A program made the position numbers and the translations under genes. The notes beneath the pieces are model-generated. The model saw only the letters and a program-made list of their open reading frames with translations, had not been told where the DNA came from and made no database searches. Below, one piece after another: positions 46,546 through 56,913 of a stretch of 64,000 bases of DNA. The stretch's first letter is position 1. Every line of letters starts with the position of its first letter. Source of the stretch: Betaproteobacteria bacterium (GTDB lineage Bacteria > Pseudomonadota > Gammaproteobacteria > Burkholderiales > SG8-41); the NCBI GenBank assembly GCA_016868035.1, contig VGID01000004.1:52562-116561 (forward strand), in the 5' to 3' direction.

Positions 46546-47445
46546 TCAGAATGGAACGAAGCCCTTGATGGTAGTGCGATGCATCCGGCGGCGTTGCGGC
46601 AGAGCGTAGTCCTGCACCGCGAGATGCTGCACCGAGCAGTTGTCCCACATCAGCAGGTCTCCAACGCGCCAGCGATGACGGTAGACGAATTCCGGGCGCG
46701 TGCAATGCCCGTACAGCGCCTCGAGCAGCGGCGCGCTTTCCTCGTCCGGCATGTCGACAATGCCGGTCACGCACAGCTGGTTGATGTAGATGCACTTGCG
46801 ACCGGTTACCGGATGGGTGCGAATGACGGGATGGGCGACGTCGGGAACCTGGCGGCGCTGCTCGTCGCTATAGGTGATGCGGCTCGAGGATGCGGTCGCG
46901 TCGTTGTCGTAGCCCTTCGTCATGTGGTGGACCGCCTTCAGGCCCGCGAGCTTCCTCTTCATGTCCTCGGGCAGCGCGTCGTACGCGGCGGCCGTGCTCG
47001 CGAACATCGTGTCACCGAGCGACCCACCGGCGGCGCTATGCGGCACTTCCAGGGAATACAACGCGGAGCCCGCGCTCGGCTCCTTCAGGTACGACATGTC
47101 CGTATGCCAGACGGCCACGCGCCCCGCGTCGGCCAGGCCGACCGGCTTTCCGTCTTCGACGATGTTGGAGAGGACGAGTATCTCCGGGTAGCCAGGGAGC
47201 AGATAGTCCTTCAGCACGTGGATCTCGAGCTCGCCGAACCGCCGGCTGAAGCGCACTTGCTGCTCCGGGGTAAGTTGCTGGTTCCGGAAATACACTACCG
47301 AGTGCCGGTAATACGCCTCCTTGATTTTTTCGATGACTCCCGCGTCGATGTCCTGCGCGAGGTCCACCCCGACGATCTCGGCTCCAATCGGTGCGTTGCC
47401 GAGCCGCACCGAAATTTCGTTACTGGCAAGTGACGTGATGGTCAT
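46546..47445 (-). CDS. TauD/TfdA-type 2-oxoglutarate dioxygenase (second copy)
   Basis: A 299-residue Fe(II)/2-oxoglutarate dioxygenase. Ligands: HTD in VAVWHTDMSYL and His in SVQHLAVQDYA; the 2-oxoglutarate Arg is in RMHRTTIKG. AGGAG precedes the ATG at 47445. First gene of a two-gene leftward unit with the SDR at 45758. Substrate unknown. Confidence 0.9.
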   Translation of the reverse strand: MTITSLASNEISVRLGNAPIGAEIVGVDLAQDIDAGVIEKIKEAYYRHSVVYFRNQQLTPEQQVRFSRRFGELEIHVLKDYLLPGYPEILVLSNIVEDGKPVGLADAGRVAVWHTDMSYLKEPSAGSALYSLEVPHSAAGGSLGDTMFASTAAAYDALPEDMKRKLAGLKAVHHMTKGYDNDATASSSRITYSDEQRRQVPDVAHPVIRTHPVTGRKCIYINQLCVTGIVDMPDEESAPLLEALYGHCTRPEFVYRHRWRVGDLLMWDNCSVQHLAVQDYALPQRRRMHRTTIKGFVPF

Positions 47446-47684
47446 GAAATACGGGCTCCTTGCGTTTGCTGCTGATCCGATTCGCTCCCCGGTTACAAGA
47501 CGGTTTCCGCCGCGAACAAGCGCCCGTGCGCGCGCAGCGGGACTCCGGTCATGGCGTCCCGAACGCGCCAGCGAGTCGCTGCTGCGCGCCCTGCTCCGCT
47601 GCAGGCGATGCCACCGCACTCATTTTGCACGCTACGCGGGCACCGCGGACGATCGTGTCTGCCAGCACGGAAACTGTTGGAAAA

Positions 47685-48299
47685 TCAGAAAGTTGGTTCC
47701 TGGAAAAGAGGGCGGGCGCGAGCTCCAAGATGATAGAGTAGCATCCCGCTCCGGACCTCGACCAGCAGGCTCAGTTTGTGCGCTTCGCGTCGATCGGCCT
47801 CGACAAGATGCACGACCGTCACATTGCGTGCGACCAGGGAATCGCTGATCAAAAAGCGATGGCATTGCGACGGTAACCGTTCCGCACACATGATGGCGGT
47901 CCGGACCGAGGACGCCCGACCGATCAGCCGCTCGATCGCGTCCCGGAACGCTTCGGTCAGCATGTAGTCGGCGTAGGCGCGCAATCCCGGGTTCTTGAGC
48001 GCGCTGTTCGGCGAGACCCGGGCGAGCGTGCGCCTCCCGCCGAGCGCCTTGCCCTCCCAGACGTAGCCGATCCCCGCGTCGCCCAGCGCGCTCTCCAGCA
48101 CCGGGCGCGCGAACTGCGGGTGGCGGCGCGAGGCCGGATATGCCCGCACGTCCGCCAGGCATGCCACCCCGGCTTCTTCAAGCAGCATCACGAATTCTCC
48201 GATCGGGCGATTGCCGTGCCCGATGGTGTAGATCACCGGGGCCGTGATTGGTGACTCGTGATTCGTCAGTCGGGACACGCCGCTTCCTTCATGTCCCAT
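47685..48299 (-). CDS. DUF488 family protein
   Basis: A 204-residue protein with the DUF488 core: YTIGHGNRPIGEFVMLL, LADVRAYPASRRHPQF, WEGKALGGRR and IMCAERLPSQCHRFLI (conserved Cys/Glu/His). Function unknown. The ATG at 48299 shares its A with the stop of the upstream SAM hydrolase gene (TGATG), favouring coupled translation; this start places a 7-bp tandem array inside the coding sequence (RLTNHESPITA). A GTG at 48236, at the start of the conserved region, is the alternative. Confidence 0.85.
   Translation of the reverse strand: MGHEGSGVSRLTNHESPITAPVIYTIGHGNRPIGEFVMLLEEAGVACLADVRAYPASRRHPQFARPVLESALGDAGIGYVWEGKALGGRRTLARVSPNSALKNPGLRAYADYMLTEAFRDAIERLIGRASSVRTAIMCAERLPSQCHRFLISDSLVARNVTVVHLVEADRREAHKLSLLVEVRSGMLLYHLGARARPLFQEPTF
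48244..48278. repeat. 7-bp array inside the 5' end of the DUF488 gene
   Basis: GTGATTG GTGACTC GTGATTC GTCAGTC GGGACAC: five heptamers, 20-55 bases downstream of the SAM hydrolase stop. Confidence 0.65.
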
Positions 48300-49018
48300 C
48301 AGGCGAGCCGGGTCCCGGACGCAGCGCCGAGGATTTGCCGGGCGCTCGCGGAGCCGGCCGCGATTTCCACCAGCCCGAGGCTGTTTTCGTACCAGAACAC
48401 CTGGCCCGCCGGGACTTCGCAGAACACGCGCGCATAGCGTATCTCGCGCCCGTTCACCACGAACCCGCGATCGCGGGAAATGCCCGCGGCGCGTAGACCC
48501 GACACCAGATTGCCGTAATGGTCCACGTAGATGATCTCGGCGAGATCCTGCGCGCCGAAGCTCGCGGCGAGCCTTGCTTTCTTCTTCAGCTTCGCCGCCC
48601 AGCGCCCGCCGCGCGCAAGCATGGCCGCGACCGGCGCGAACAGGTCGCGACCGTGGAAGGAGACGGCGGCGCTCCGGGGGCGCCAGCCGATCGCAAACAC
48701 CCGCGTTTTTCGCGCGCGGGCAGCGACCACGGACAGCAACCCGTTGTCGGGACCGACATACCAGCGGCCATCCGCGAGCAGCGCTACCGGCGCGCGCGGC
48801 CCGCCCACGCCCGGATCCACCACGGCGAGCACCACGCTCCCTTCCGGAACCCGCACGGCGAGCGCGGCAAGAAGGTGCGCGCCCGTCTTCACGTTGAACG
48901 CCGGCGCGTCGTGCAGCAGGTCGATCACGCCCTGCTTCGGCGCAAGCTGCTGCAGCACCGCCTTCACCTGCCCGACGTAGATATCGGCGGCGCCGAAATC
49001 GGTGAAGAGGAAGATCAT
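48299..49018 (-). CDS. SAM hydroxide adenosyltransferase (DUF62)
   Basis: A 239-residue enzyme of the fluorinase/chlorinase fold that hydrolyses S-adenosylmethionine to adenosine and methionine. Landmarks: FTDFGAADIYVGQVK, AVVDPGVGG, GPDNGLLS, FHGRDLFAPVAA and YVDHYGNLVSGL. The Asp-Arg-His triad of the hydrolase-type members can be located (D in TDFG, R and H in FHGRD), consistent with hydroxide rather than halide transfer. Coupled to the DUF488 gene by TGATG. Confidence 0.9.
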   Translation of the reverse strand: MIFLFTDFGAADIYVGQVKAVLQQLAPKQGVIDLLHDAPAFNVKTGAHLLAALAVRVPEGSVVLAVVDPGVGGPRAPVALLADGRWYVGPDNGLLSVVAARARKTRVFAIGWRPRSAAVSFHGRDLFAPVAAMLARGGRWAAKLKKKARLAASFGAQDLAEIIYVDHYGNLVSGLRAAGISRDRGFVVNGREIRYARVFCEVPAGQVFWYENSLGLVEIAAGSASARQILGAASGTRLA

Positions 49019-49192
49019 GTGGAGATACTAAACCGTCGTAGCGCCGGGAGAAACATGAACGAAACCGTTTGATCCACAGAGGCCGGGAGGGGGCGAAAAT
49101 CCAGGAAATCTGCTTTTGCGGCTAAATCCTTGTTCTTGTTTTCCGTGTGTTTCCGTGGCTGATTGGATGTCATCGGCGGTTCCATCAAACAA

Positions 49193-49217
49193 AAAAGCCG
49201 GCTTTCGACCGGCTTTT
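49193..49217 (-). terminator. Intrinsic terminator of the ribosomal block
   Basis: AAAAGCCGG-CTTTCGA-CCGGCTTTT stem-loop, followed on the leftward strand by a U-run, 21 bases beyond the rplQ stop. Confidence 0.85.
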
Positions 49218-49237
49218 AAACTGGAACCTGGTGCCTG

Positions 49238-49696
49238 TTATGCAGCCGCTTTGGCTGCTTCCTTCTTCCCCTTTTTGGCCCCCTCCTTCCTCGATTCGGC
49301 CGCCGCGGCGGCCATCCCCGGTTTGCCCTCTCCGGCCTCCGGGCGGTCCATCAACTCGACCAGCGCCATAGGCGCGTTGTCGCCCCGGCGAAACCCGTGC
49401 TTGAGTATCCGCAGATAGCCGCCGTTCCTCTTCGCGTAGCGCGGCCCGAGTTCGCCGAACACCTTGACCACCATTTCGCGGTCCCGCAAGCGGCTGAAAG
49501 CGAGCCTCCGGTTCGAGAGCGAGGGCTTTTTCCCGAGCGTGATGATCGGCTCCACCACGCGCCGCAGCTCCTTCGCCTTGGGCAGGGTGGTGGTGATCAG
49601 CTCGTGCCTGAGCAGCGAGTTCGCCATGTTGCGCAGCATGGCGAGCCGATGGCTGCTGGTGCGGTTGAGCTTCCTCAGGCCGTGACGGTGACGCAT
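49238..49696 (-). CDS. rplQ: 50S ribosomal protein L17
   Basis: A 152-residue L17: [17 protein letters not shown] and [16 protein letters not shown] at the N-terminus, [20 protein letters not shown] in the core. The core ends near residue 118; an Ala/Lys/Glu/Gly-rich tail of about 33 residues follows ([17 protein letters not shown]), longer than usual. Last gene of the block, before a terminator. Confidence 0.97.
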   Translation of the reverse strand: MRHRHGLRKLNRTSSHRLAMLRNMANSLLRHELITTTLPKAKELRRVVEPIITLGKKPSLSNRRLAFSRLRDREMVVKVFGELGPRYAKRNGGYLRILKHGFRRGDNAPMALVELMDRPEAGEGKPGMAAAAAESRKEGAKKGKKEAAKAAA

Positions 49697-49757
49697 CGTG
49701 AGTTCCTCAGTTGCGGCAGAAGGATGAAGGAAAAAACGCGCTGCGCTCCACGCGGAA

Positions 49758-49785
49758 CCTTGACCTTCCGCCTTCTGCCTTCATC
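49758..49785. repeat. 7-bp periodic spacer, rpoA to rplQ
   Basis: CCTTGAC CTTCCGC CTTCTGC CTTCATC; the last unit overlaps the rpoA stop. Complementary units AGAAGGA TGAAGGA occur at 49718-49731. Confidence 0.6.
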
Positions 49786-50764
49786 CTGGCAATTTCTCCA
49801 GCCCGGACGGGGGCCAGTTTTCCAGTTTCATGCCGAGCGTGAGCCCGCGCGACGCAAGCACTTCCTTGATCTCGTTGAGCGACTTGCGGCCCAGGTTGGG
49901 AGTCTTCAGCAACTCGTTCTCGGTGCGCTGGATCAGATCGCCGATGTAGTAGATGTTCTCGGCCTTGAGGCAGTTGGCGGAGCGCACGGTGAGTTCCAGG
50001 TCGTCCACCGGACGCAGCAGGATCGGATCGATCTGCGTCTGTTTCTTCTCCTCGAGCTGGGTGGGCAGCCCTTTCAGGTCGGCAAACACCGTGAGCTGCT
50101 CGACGAGGATCCGGGCCGCGTAGCGCACGGCCTCCTCGGGGTCGATCGCGCCGTTGGTCTCGATGTCCAGCACCAGCTTGTCGAGGTCGGTGCGCTGCTC
50201 CACGCGCGCGGACTCCACTGCGTAGCTCACGCGGCGCACCGGCGTGAACGACGCGTCGAGCAGGATGCTGCCGACGCTGCGCCCTTCCTCGACCGTCTTG
50301 CGCGTAGTCGCGGCGATGTACCCGCGGCCCTGCTCGATCTTGATCTGCATGTCGAGCTTGCCGCCGCTTGCCAGGTGCGCGATTACGTGGTCGGGATTCA
50401 CGATCTCCACGTCGTGCATCGACTCGATGTCACCGGCAGTCACCACGCCTTCGCCGTTTTTCTTGAGCGAGAGCAGGGCTTCCTCGCGGTTGTGCATCTT
50501 CAACACGATGCCCTTCAGGTTCAGCAGGATGTCGACCACGTCCTCCTGCACCCCGTCGAGGGTCGAGTACTCGTGCAACACCCCGGTGATCTTGACTTCG
50601 GTCGCCGCGTATCCCGGCATCGAAGAGAGCAGCGTGCGCCGCAGGGCATTGCCCAGCGTGTGGCCGTAACCGCGCTCGAACGGCTCCATCGTGAGCTTGG
50701 CGTGGAACGGCGAGATGTTCTGGACGTCGATGATACGGGGCTTGAGAAAAGCGCTGCTTGCCAT
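49781..50764 (-). CDS. rpoA: RNA polymerase alpha subunit
   Basis: A 327-residue alpha subunit: N-terminal assembly domain ([20 protein letters not shown]), linker, and C-terminal domain ([38 protein letters not shown]) that contacts UP elements and activators. Length is normal for betaproteobacteria. Between rpsD and rplQ. Confidence 0.98.
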   Translation of the reverse strand: MASSAFLKPRIIDVQNISPFHAKLTMEPFERGYGHTLGNALRRTLLSSMPGYAATEVKITGVLHEYSTLDGVQEDVVDILLNLKGIVLKMHNREEALLSLKKNGEGVVTAGDIESMHDVEIVNPDHVIAHLASGGKLDMQIKIEQGRGYIAATTRKTVEEGRSVGSILLDASFTPVRRVSYAVESARVEQRTDLDKLVLDIETNGAIDPEEAVRYAARILVEQLTVFADLKGLPTQLEEKKQTQIDPILLRPVDDLELTVRSANCLKAENIYYIGDLIQRTENELLKTPNLGRKSLNEIKEVLASRGLTLGMKLENWPPSGLEKLPG

Positions 50765-50783
50765 GGCTCAAATACCTCTGAAT

Positions 50784-51410
50784 TTACTTCGAGTAGAGCT
50801 CGACCACGAGCGACTCGTTGATGGTGGAGGGCAGCTCGGAGCGCTGCGGCCGCGCCTTGTACGTGCCCTTGAGCGCCTTCGCATCCACTTCGATCCAGGC
50901 CGGATATCCGCGGCTCTCCGCAGCCTCCGCCGCGGCCTTGATGCGCAGTTGCGGCTTCGCTTTTTCAGCGACTTCGACCACGTCGCCCGGACGGCACCGG
51001 AAGGAAGGGGCGTTCACACGCCTGCCGTTTACCAGGATGCCATTATGCCGCACGATCTGGCGCGCCTCGTTGCGCGAGGCGCCGAAGCCCATGCGGTAGG
51101 CGACGCTGTCGAGCCGGCTCTCGAGCAGCTGCAGCAGCTCCTCGCCGGTAATGCTTTTCCCGCGCTCGGCGTCGCGGTAGGTCTTGCGGAACTGCCGCTC
51201 GAGGACGCCGTAGATGCGGCGCACCTTCTGCTTCTCGCGCAGCTGCACCCCGTAGCCGGAGAGCCGCGTGTTTTTCTGCCCATGCTGTCCGGGCGGGTAG
51301 TTCCGGCGCTCAATCGCGCACTTGTCCGTGAAGCACTTTTCGCCCTTCAGGAACAGCTTTTCGCCTTCGCGCCGGCACTGCCGGCACTTCGCGTCGAGAT
51401 TTCTTGCCAC
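50784..51410 (-). CDS. rpsD: 30S ribosomal protein S4
   Basis: A 208-residue S4: [19 protein letters not shown] with a four-cysteine zinc site (CRQC and CFTDKC), and an S4 RNA-binding domain ([21 protein letters not shown]). The GTG at 51410 follows GGAGG at normal spacing; the in-frame upstream extension is read-through from rpsK sequence. Confidence 0.97.
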   Translation of the reverse strand: MARNLDAKCRQCRREGEKLFLKGEKCFTDKCAIERRNYPPGQHGQKNTRLSGYGVQLREKQKVRRIYGVLERQFRKTYRDAERGKSITGEELLQLLESRLDSVAYRMGFGASRNEARQIVRHNGILVNGRRVNAPSFRCRPGDVVEVAEKAKPQLRIKAAAEAAESRGYPAWIEVDAKALKGTYKARPQRSELPSTINESLVVELYSK

Positions 51411-51424
51411 GCTCAGCCCTCCCC

Positions 51425-51814
51425 TTAGACGCGGCGCCGCTTCGGCGGACGGCAGCCGTTGTGCGGCACCGGAGTGACGTCGGATATCGAGGTGATCTTG
51501 AAGCCCACGGCGTTCAGCGCGCGCACCGCGGATTCGCGTCCCGGCCCGGGTCCCTTGATGCGCACTTCCAGGTTCTTCACCCCGCATTCCTGCGCGAGGC
51601 GGCCGGCCTTGTCGGCCGCGACCTGCGCGGCGAAAGGCGTCGATTTTCGCGAACCCTTGAAGCCATTGCTGCCGCACGTCGCCCACGCCAGCGTGTTGCC
51701 CTGGCGGTCGGTGATGGTAACGATGGTGTTGTTGAAGGATGCGTGAACGTGGGCGATGCCTTCGGCCACGTTCTTCTTGACCTTCTTGCGCACCCGGGTG
51801 CTTGCTTTTGCCAT
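51425..51814 (-). CDS. rpsK: 30S ribosomal protein S11
   Basis: A 129-residue S11, ending with the conserved [36 protein letters not shown] and [13 protein letters not shown] are present. Between rpsM and rpsD in the alpha operon. Confidence 0.98.
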   Translation of the reverse strand: MAKASTRVRKKVKKNVAEGIAHVHASFNNTIVTITDRQGNTLAWATCGSNGFKGSRKSTPFAAQVAADKAGRLAQECGVKNLEVRIKGPGPGRESAVRALNAVGFKITSISDVTPVPHNGCRPPKRRRV

Positions 51815-51827
51815 ATGGAAACTATCC

Positions 51828-52205
51828 TTAGACGGTGGCTGCCCGGATGACCTTGACCGCCGCTTTGCGCGGGCCCTTGCGCGTGCGGGCGTTCGTGCGG
51901 GTGCGCTGGCCGCGCACCGGGAGTCCCGCGCGGTGCCTCTTGCCGCGCCAGGTCCCGAGATCCATCAGGCGCTTGATGCTCATCGACACTTCGCGCCGCA
52001 GGTCCCCCTCGATCGTGAACTTGGAAACCTGCTCGCGCAGCTTGTCCATTTCGGTGTCGGAAAGATCCTTGATCTTCGTCGTTTCCTTTACCCCCACCGC
52101 GCCGCAAATGGCGCGCGCACGCGAACGGCCGATGCCGAAGATCGCCGTGAGCGCGATCGCAGCGTGCTGGTGGTTCGGTATGTTTACCCCGCCTATCCGG
52201 GCCAT
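51828..52205 (-). CDS. rpsM: 30S ribosomal protein S13
   Basis: A 125-residue S13: [20 protein letters not shown], then [19 protein letters not shown] and the C-terminal [12 protein letters not shown] that reaches the P site. First full-size gene of the alpha operon, after rpmJ. Confidence 0.98.
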   Translation of the reverse strand: MARIGGVNIPNHQHAAIALTAIFGIGRSRARAICGAVGVKETTKIKDLSDTEMDKLREQVSKFTIEGDLRREVSMSIKRLMDLGTWRGKRHRAGLPVRGQRTRTNARTRKGPRKAAVKVIRAATV

Positions 52206-52290
52206 GCTTGTCCTCGCAGCGAAAAGTTGTGGATTTTAGCGCCTAACCTGCTAATTTTCAAGCTGAATTGCTGCGCGCCGGCGGTTGAAA

Positions 52291-52404
52291 TCAACCCTGG
52301 CGCTGCTTGTGACGCGGATCCTTGCAGATCACCCGCACCACCCGCTTGCGGCGGATGATCTTGCAGTTGCGACACAGCTTTTTCACCGATGCCAGCACTT
52401 TCAT
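52291..52404 (-). CDS. rpmJ: 50S ribosomal protein L36
   Basis: A 37-residue L36 between infA and rps[18 protein letters not shown], then [13 protein letters not shown]. It keeps the zinc ligands as C-x2-C, Cys and His. The start ATG at 52404 and stop at 52291 were read directly. Confidence 0.95.
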   Translation of the reverse strand: MKVLASVKKLCRNCKIIRRKRVVRVICKDPRHKQRQG

Positions 52405-52415
52405 GTTTGCTTCCT

Positions 52416-52457
52416 CGAATCACGACTCTCACGAATCACCACTCACGCCTCATCACT
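52416..52457. repeat. 7-bp periodic spacer, infA to rpmJ
   Basis: CGAATCA CGACTCT CACGAAT CACCACT CACGCCT CATCACT: six degenerate heptamers; the last overlaps the infA stop. Confidence 0.6.
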
Positions 52458-52671
52458 TCGCGCGGAACACGATGCGCCCGCGCGAGAGATCGTAGGGCGT
52501 CAATTCCACGGTCACCTTGTCGCCGGGGAGGATGCGGATGTAGTGCATGCGCATCTTCCCCGAGATGTGCCCGAGCACCACGTGTCCGTTCTCGAGCTTC
52601 ACCCGGAAGGTTGCGTTGGGCAGGGTCTCAACGATCTCGCCCTGCATCTGTATCGTCTCTTCCTTGGCCAT
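52453..52671 (-). CDS. infA: Translation initiation factor IF-1
   Basis: A 72-residue OB-fold initiation factor ([37 protein letters not shown]). It starts immediately after the secY stop (adjacent codons), in the position usual for betaproteobacteria, between secY and rpmJ. Confidence 0.97.
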   Translation of the reverse strand: MAKEETIQMQGEIVETLPNATFRVKLENGHVVLGHISGKMRMHYIRILPGDKVTVELTPYDLSRGRIVFRAK

Positions 52672-54000
52672 TTACCTCGTCGGGAAGACGCCCCCTTTGA
52701 AGTTCGCCTTCTTGAGCAGACTCTCGTACTGGTGCGACATCGCGTAAGCCTGCACCTGCGCCATGAAATCCATGGTCACCACCACGATGATCAGCAGCGA
52801 CGTGCCGCCGAAGTAGAACGGCACGTTCTTCCACACGATCAGGAATTCCGGCAGCAGGCAGACCAGCGTCACGTAGATCGCGCCGGCCAGCGTGAGCCGC
52901 ATCATGATGTGCTCGATGTAGCGCGCGGTCTGGTCGCCCGGCCGGATGCCCGGGACGAAGGCCCCGCTCTTCTTCAGGTTGTCGGCCGTCTCCTTGGGAT
53001 TGAAGACCAGCGCGGTATAGAAGAAGCAGAAGAAGATGATGGCCGAGGCATAAAGCGCCGTGTAGATCGGCTGCCCCGGTTGCATCGTGCCCGCGATGTT
53101 CCGCAGCCAGATCAGCCCTTCGGTCGCGCCGAACCATCCGACCAGGGTCGCCGGAAACAGGATTATGGAGGAGGCGAAGATCGGCGGAATCACTCCGGCC
53201 ATGTTGAGCTTGAGCGGCAGGTGAGAGCTCTGACCGCCGTAGATCTTGCGCCCGATCTGGCGCTTGGCGTAGTTCACGAGGATCCTGCGCTGGCCCCGCT
53301 CCACGAAGCAGACGAAGCCGGTAACCGCGACCACCAGCGCGAAGATCACCAGCGCCACCAGGATCGAGAATGCCCCAGTGCGCACGAGCTCCAGCGTGCC
53401 GCCGACCGCCGCCGGCAAGCCCGCCGCGATGCCGGCGAAAATGATGAGCGAGATGCCGTTGCCGATCCCGCGCTCGGTGATCTGCTCGCCGAGCCACATC
53501 AGGAAGATGGTGCCGGTGGTAAGCGTGATGACCGTGGTGAACCGGAACGCGAGGCCGGGATCGATCACCAGTCCCCTTTGCGCCTCCAGCGCAATGGCGA
53601 TGCCGGCCGACTGCACCAGTGCGAGACCCGCGGTGAAGTAACGCGTGTACTGCGTGATCTTGCGCCGCCCCGCCTCGCCTTCCTTCTTCAGCGCCTCCAG
53701 CTTGGGCGAGACCACGCTCATCAACTGCATGATGATCGAGGCCGAGATGTAAGGCATGATGCCGAGCGCCAGCAGCGAGAAGCGTTCGAGCGCGCCGCCC
53801 GAGAACATGTTGAACATGTCGAGAATGCCCCCGCGCTGCGCACGAAAGAGTTCCGCGAGCTGGTCCGGGTCTATGCCCGGCACCGGAATGAAGGTTCCGA
53901 TGCGGAACACGACGAGCGCCCCCAACAGGAACAGCAGGCGACGCTTGAGGTCGCCCATCTTGGAGGCGCCCAGCAACGAAGTGTTGGCAGCCAGGCTCAC
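52672..54000 (-). CDS. secY: Protein translocase channel subunit SecY
   Basis: A 442-residue ten-TM channel of the Sec translocon: [14 protein letters not shown] at the N-terminus, plug and lateral-gate region [29 protein letters not shown]-type loop ([16 protein letters not shown]) and [13 protein letters not shown]. Normal length. It overlaps the end of rplO (ATGA). Confidence 0.98.
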   Translation of the reverse strand: MSLAANTSLLGASKMGDLKRRLLFLLGALVVFRIGTFIPVPGIDPDQLAELFRAQRGGILDMFNMFSGGALERFSLLALGIMPYISASIIMQLMSVVSPKLEALKKEGEAGRRKITQYTRYFTAGLALVQSAGIAIALEAQRGLVIDPGLAFRFTTVITLTTGTIFLMWLGEQITERGIGNGISLIIFAGIAAGLPAAVGGTLELVRTGAFSILVALVIFALVVAVTGFVCFVERGQRRILVNYAKRQIGRKIYGGQSSHLPLKLNMAGVIPPIFASSIILFPATLVGWFGATEGLIWLRNIAGTMQPGQPIYTALYASAIIFFCFFYTALVFNPKETADNLKKSGAFVPGIRPGDQTARYIEHIMMRLTLAGAIYVTLVCLLPEFLIVWKNVPFYFGGTSLLIIVVVTMDFMAQVQAYAMSHQYESLLKKANFKGGVFPTR

Positions 54001-54539
54001 TCGGCCTTCTTCCCGCCCGCTGCCGCAGCGCCGGCACGCGGGGATTCCTTGCTCGCGGCCTTGTCCTTCGCCCCGGTTTTGAGCTTGGCGGGTGCCGCCG
54101 GGGCGGGAACTTCCACGGTGCCGCCTGCCGCCTCGATCGCGGCACGCGCACCCTTGGACGCGAACACGCCTTTCAGAGCGATCCGGCGCTTGATCTCTCC
54201 GGAAACGATCACTTTGGCGCGCAGCGCCTGCCGCGGCACCACACCTGCCTGCCGGAGCGCCGGCAGATCGATGGTATCGGCCGCGAGCCGCTGCAGGTCG
54301 GAGAGCCGCACTTCGGCCGTGTCGTCGCGGCGCGGCGAAACGAACCCACGCTTGGGCAAGCGCCGCTGCAGCGGCATCTGCCCGCCCTCGAAGCCGACCT
54401 TGTGAAAGCCGCCGGATCGCGATTTCTGCCCCTTGTGGCCGCGCCCCGCGGTCTTGCCGAGGCCGGAGCCGATGCCGCGGCCGGGCCGTCTTTTCTCCGG
54501 CCGGGAGCCGGAGGCCGGTTTGATGTCGTTGAGCCGCAT
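53997..54539 (-). CDS. rplO: 50S ribosomal protein L15, C-terminally extended
   Basis: A 180-residue L15. The core ([37 protein letters not shown]) runs to about residue 145, the usual full length. It continues with about 35 residues of Ala/Lys/Pro ([18 protein letters not shown]...). The stop overlaps the secY start, so the extension is encoded, not an artefact of start choice. Confidence 0.96.
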   Translation of the reverse strand: MRLNDIKPASGSRPEKRRPGRGIGSGLGKTAGRGHKGQKSRSGGFHKVGFEGGQMPLQRRLPKRGFVSPRRDDTAEVRLSDLQRLAADTIDLPALRQAGVVPRQALRAKVIVSGEIKRRIALKGVFASKGARAAIEAAGGTVEVPAPAAPAKLKTGAKDKAASKESPRAGAAAAGGKKAE

Positions 54540-54540
54540 G

Positions 54541-54732
54541 CTAACCCTCGCACTTCAGGAGATAGGACACCCTGTTGATCATGCCGCGCGTGGCCGGCGT
54601 GTCGGGCAGCTCTACCGTCTGGTTCATGCGCGTGAGCCCCAGCCCGCGCACGCAGGCCCGGTGCGGCTGTTTGGTGCCGATCGGGCTCCTGACCAGCGTC
54701 ACCCTGAGCGTCTTTCCGCCCGGCTTCGTCAT
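54541..54732 (-). CDS. rpmD: 50S ribosomal protein L30
   Basis: A 63-residue L30: [20 protein letters not shown] and [20 protein letters not shown]. The start overlaps the rpsE stop (ATGA); an upstream in-frame reading runs through rpsE. Confidence 0.97.
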   Translation of the reverse strand: MTKPGGKTLRVTLVRSPIGTKQPHRACVRGLGLTRMNQTVELPDTPATRGMINRVSYLLKCEG

Positions 54733-55259
54733 GACTGCCCCGTGATTTCCTCGACCGTCTTGCCGCGCTTGGCGGCGATCTCGGCCGGCGTGTTCATTTT
54801 CGTGAGACCGTTGATCGTGGCGCGCACCAGGTTGTACGGATTGGTCGAGCCGAGGCATTTCGCAAGCACGTTTTGCACGCCCATCACCTCGAATACCGCG
54901 CGCATCGGTCCGCCCGCGATGATGCCGGTGCCCTCGGATGCGGGCTGCATGTACACGCGTGCTGCGCCGTGATGGCCGATGACCGGGTGCTGCAGCGTGC
55001 CGCTCTTGAGCTTGACCTTTACCATCCGGCGGCGTGCCTCTTCCATCGCTTTCTGCACGGCAACCGGCACCTCGCGCGCCTTGCCTTTGCCCATGCCGAT
55101 GCCCCCGTCCCCGTCTCCCACCACGGTGAGCGCCGCGAAACCGAGCACGCGCCCGCCTTTCACGACCTTGGTCACGCGGTTGATCGAGACCATCTTCTCG
55201 CGCAGGCCGTCGCTGCGCTCCTCGCCGCCGTGCATCCTCGTTGCCCGTATTTTCGCCAT
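54729..55259 (-). CDS. rpsE: 30S ribosomal protein S5
   Basis: A 176-residue S5: [20 protein letters not shown] (spectinomycin-site region), [18 protein letters not shown], and the C-terminal domain with [17 protein letters not shown]. Normal length. Confidence 0.98.
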   Translation of the reverse strand: MAKIRATRMHGGEERSDGLREKMVSINRVTKVVKGGRVLGFAALTVVGDGDGGIGMGKGKAREVPVAVQKAMEEARRRMVKVKLKSGTLQHPVIGHHGAARVYMQPASEGTGIIAGGPMRAVFEVMGVQNVLAKCLGSTNPYNLVRATINGLTKMNTPAEIAAKRGKTVEEITGQS

Positions 55260-55273
55260 GACTTTGAGTCCTG

Positions 55274-55630
55274 TCAGAACTTGAGGCCCGCCTCGCGCGC
55301 GGCCTCGGCCAGCGCCTTCACGCGCCCGTGGAACTTGTACCCGCCGCGGTCGAAGGCAACCGTTTCGATTCCCAGCTTCTTGGCCCTCTCCGCGATCCTC
55401 TTGCCAACCTCGACCGCGGCCTTGACGTTGCCGCCGTAATTCACGCCCTTGCGCACCTCGGGCTCGGTGGTGGAAGCGTATGCGAGCACTCGCGCGCCGC
55501 TCGCGTCGATGACCTGCGCGTAGATGTGAAAGTTCGAGCGATGCACGGTGAGACGCACGCTCTTCAGCTCCGCTATCTTTGCGCGAGTCTTGCGCGCCCT
55601 GCGCTGCCGCGCCGCTCTCTTGTCCAGCAT
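55274..55630 (-). CDS. rplR: 50S ribosomal protein L18
   Basis: A 118-residue L18 that binds 5S r[23 protein letters not shown] and [20 protein letters not shown]. Between rplF and rpsE. Confidence 0.98.
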   Translation of the reverse strand: MLDKRAARQRRARKTRAKIAELKSVRLTVHRSNFHIYAQVIDASGARVLAYASTTEPEVRKGVNYGGNVKAAVEVGKRIAERAKKLGIETVAFDRGGYKFHGRVKALAEAAREAGLKF

Positions 55631-55642
55631 CTTCGGCCTCGC

Positions 55643-56176
55643 TTACTTCTTCTTCGTTTCCTTGAGCACGACCTGCTCGCCGGCGTAGCGCACGCCCTTG
55701 CCCTTGTAGGGCTCGGGGCTGCGATACGCCCGCACCTCGGCGGCCACCTGGCCGACGAGCTGGCGGTCGGTACCCTTGATCAAAATCTCGGTCTGCGTCG
55801 GTGTCTCGACTTTGATGCCCTTGGGCATCGGATGCACGATGGGATGCGAGTAACCGAGCGTGAGATTGAGCTTTTCGCCCTGCGCCTGCGCCCGGTAGCC
55901 CACGCCCACCAGGGTCAGCTTCTTCTCGAAACCTTTCGTGACTCCGGCGACCATGTTCGCGACCAGCGCCCGCAGCGTGCCCGACATCGCGCCTGCCTGG
56001 CGCGAATTGTTGGCGGCCTTGAACTTGACCTGGTTGTCCACTTTCTCGACCTTGACCTGGGGCGAAATCCTCTGGGTCAGCGTTCCGAGCGGACCCTTGA
56101 CCTGGATCTCTCCCGCGGTGAGCGTGATCTCGACCTTTTCCGGCATCACGACGGGAGCGTTCCCTATTCTCGACAT
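55643..56176 (-). CDS. rplF: 50S ribosomal protein L6
   Basis: A 177-residue L6 with its duplicated fold: [37 protein letters not shown], and the C-terminal [14 protein letters not shown]. Confidence 0.98.
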   Translation of the reverse strand: MSRIGNAPVVMPEKVEITLTAGEIQVKGPLGTLTQRISPQVKVEKVDNQVKFKAANNSRQAGAMSGTLRALVANMVAGVTKGFEKKLTLVGVGYRAQAQGEKLNLTLGYSHPIVHPMPKGIKVETPTQTEILIKGTDRQLVGQVAAEVRAYRSPEPYKGKGVRYAGEQVVLKETKKK

Positions 56177-56189
56177 GGCCTCGCCTCCG

Positions 56190-56585
56190 TCACGCCACGA
56201 TGCACAGCACTTCGCCGCCGACGCCGAGCCCGCGGGCCTTGCGGTCCGTCATCACGCCCCTCGACGTGGACACGATCGCGACCCCGAGTCCGTTCATCAC
56301 TTCGGGAAGGTCGGTGCTCGGCTTGTAAATGCGCAGCCCCGGGCGGCTGATGCGCTCGATTTTCTCGATGACCGGCTTCCCGGCGTAGTATTTGAGGCTG
56401 ATCTCGAGCACCGGCCTGCCCTCCAGCTCGCGCCTGGCAAAGCCCTCGATGTAGCCTTCATCCTTCAGCACCTGCGCGATCGCCGCCTTGACCTTGCTCG
56501 CGGGGATTACCACCAACTGCTTCTCCGAGCCCTGCGCGTTGCGGATGCGCGTGAGCATGTCGGAAATCGGGTCGCTCATCGTCAT
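56190..56585 (-). CDS. rpsH: 30S ribosomal protein S8
   Basis: A 131-residue S8: [16 protein letters not shown], and the C-terminal [20 protein letters not shown]. In E. coli S8 represses the spc operon; a similar role is possible here. Confidence 0.98.
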   Translation of the reverse strand: MTMSDPISDMLTRIRNAQGSEKQLVVIPASKVKAAIAQVLKDEGYIEGFARRELEGRPVLEISLKYYAGKPVIEKIERISRPGLRIYKPSTDLPEVMNGLGVAIVSTSRGVMTDRKARGLGVGGEVLCIVA

Positions 56586-56598
56586 ATGCGATCTCCTG

Positions 56599-56904
56599 CT
56601 ACCAGCTCGCCTTGATCACGCCCGGAATCTCGCCCCGCAGCGCGATCTCGCGCAGCTTGCCCCGCCCCAGGCCGAACTTGCGGTACACCCCGCGCGCGCG
56701 CCCCGTGAGCGCGCACCGGTTGCGCAGCCGCACCGGGGACGCGTCCCGCGGCAGCTGCTGGAGCTTGAGGCGCGCCGCGTAGCGCTCCTCCGGAGACATT
56801 TTCGGGTCGTTCGCGATTCCGAGAAGCTCCTTGCGCTTGGCGGAGTACTTCTTGACGGTCTTGCGGCGTTTTTTCTCGCGGTTGGTCAAAGCGGTTTTTG
56901 CCAT
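56599..56904 (-). CDS. rpsN: 30S ribosomal protein S14
   Basis: A 101-residue S14 of the long, zinc-free type: [20 protein letters not shown] and [19 protein letters not shown]. The zinc-type cysteine pairs of short S14 are absent. Confidence 0.98.
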   Translation of the reverse strand: MAKTALTNREKKRRKTVKKYSAKRKELLGIANDPKMSPEERYAARLKLQQLPRDASPVRLRNRCALTGRARGVYRKFGLGRGKLREIALRGEIPGVIKASW

Positions 56905-56913
56905 GAAATTTCC

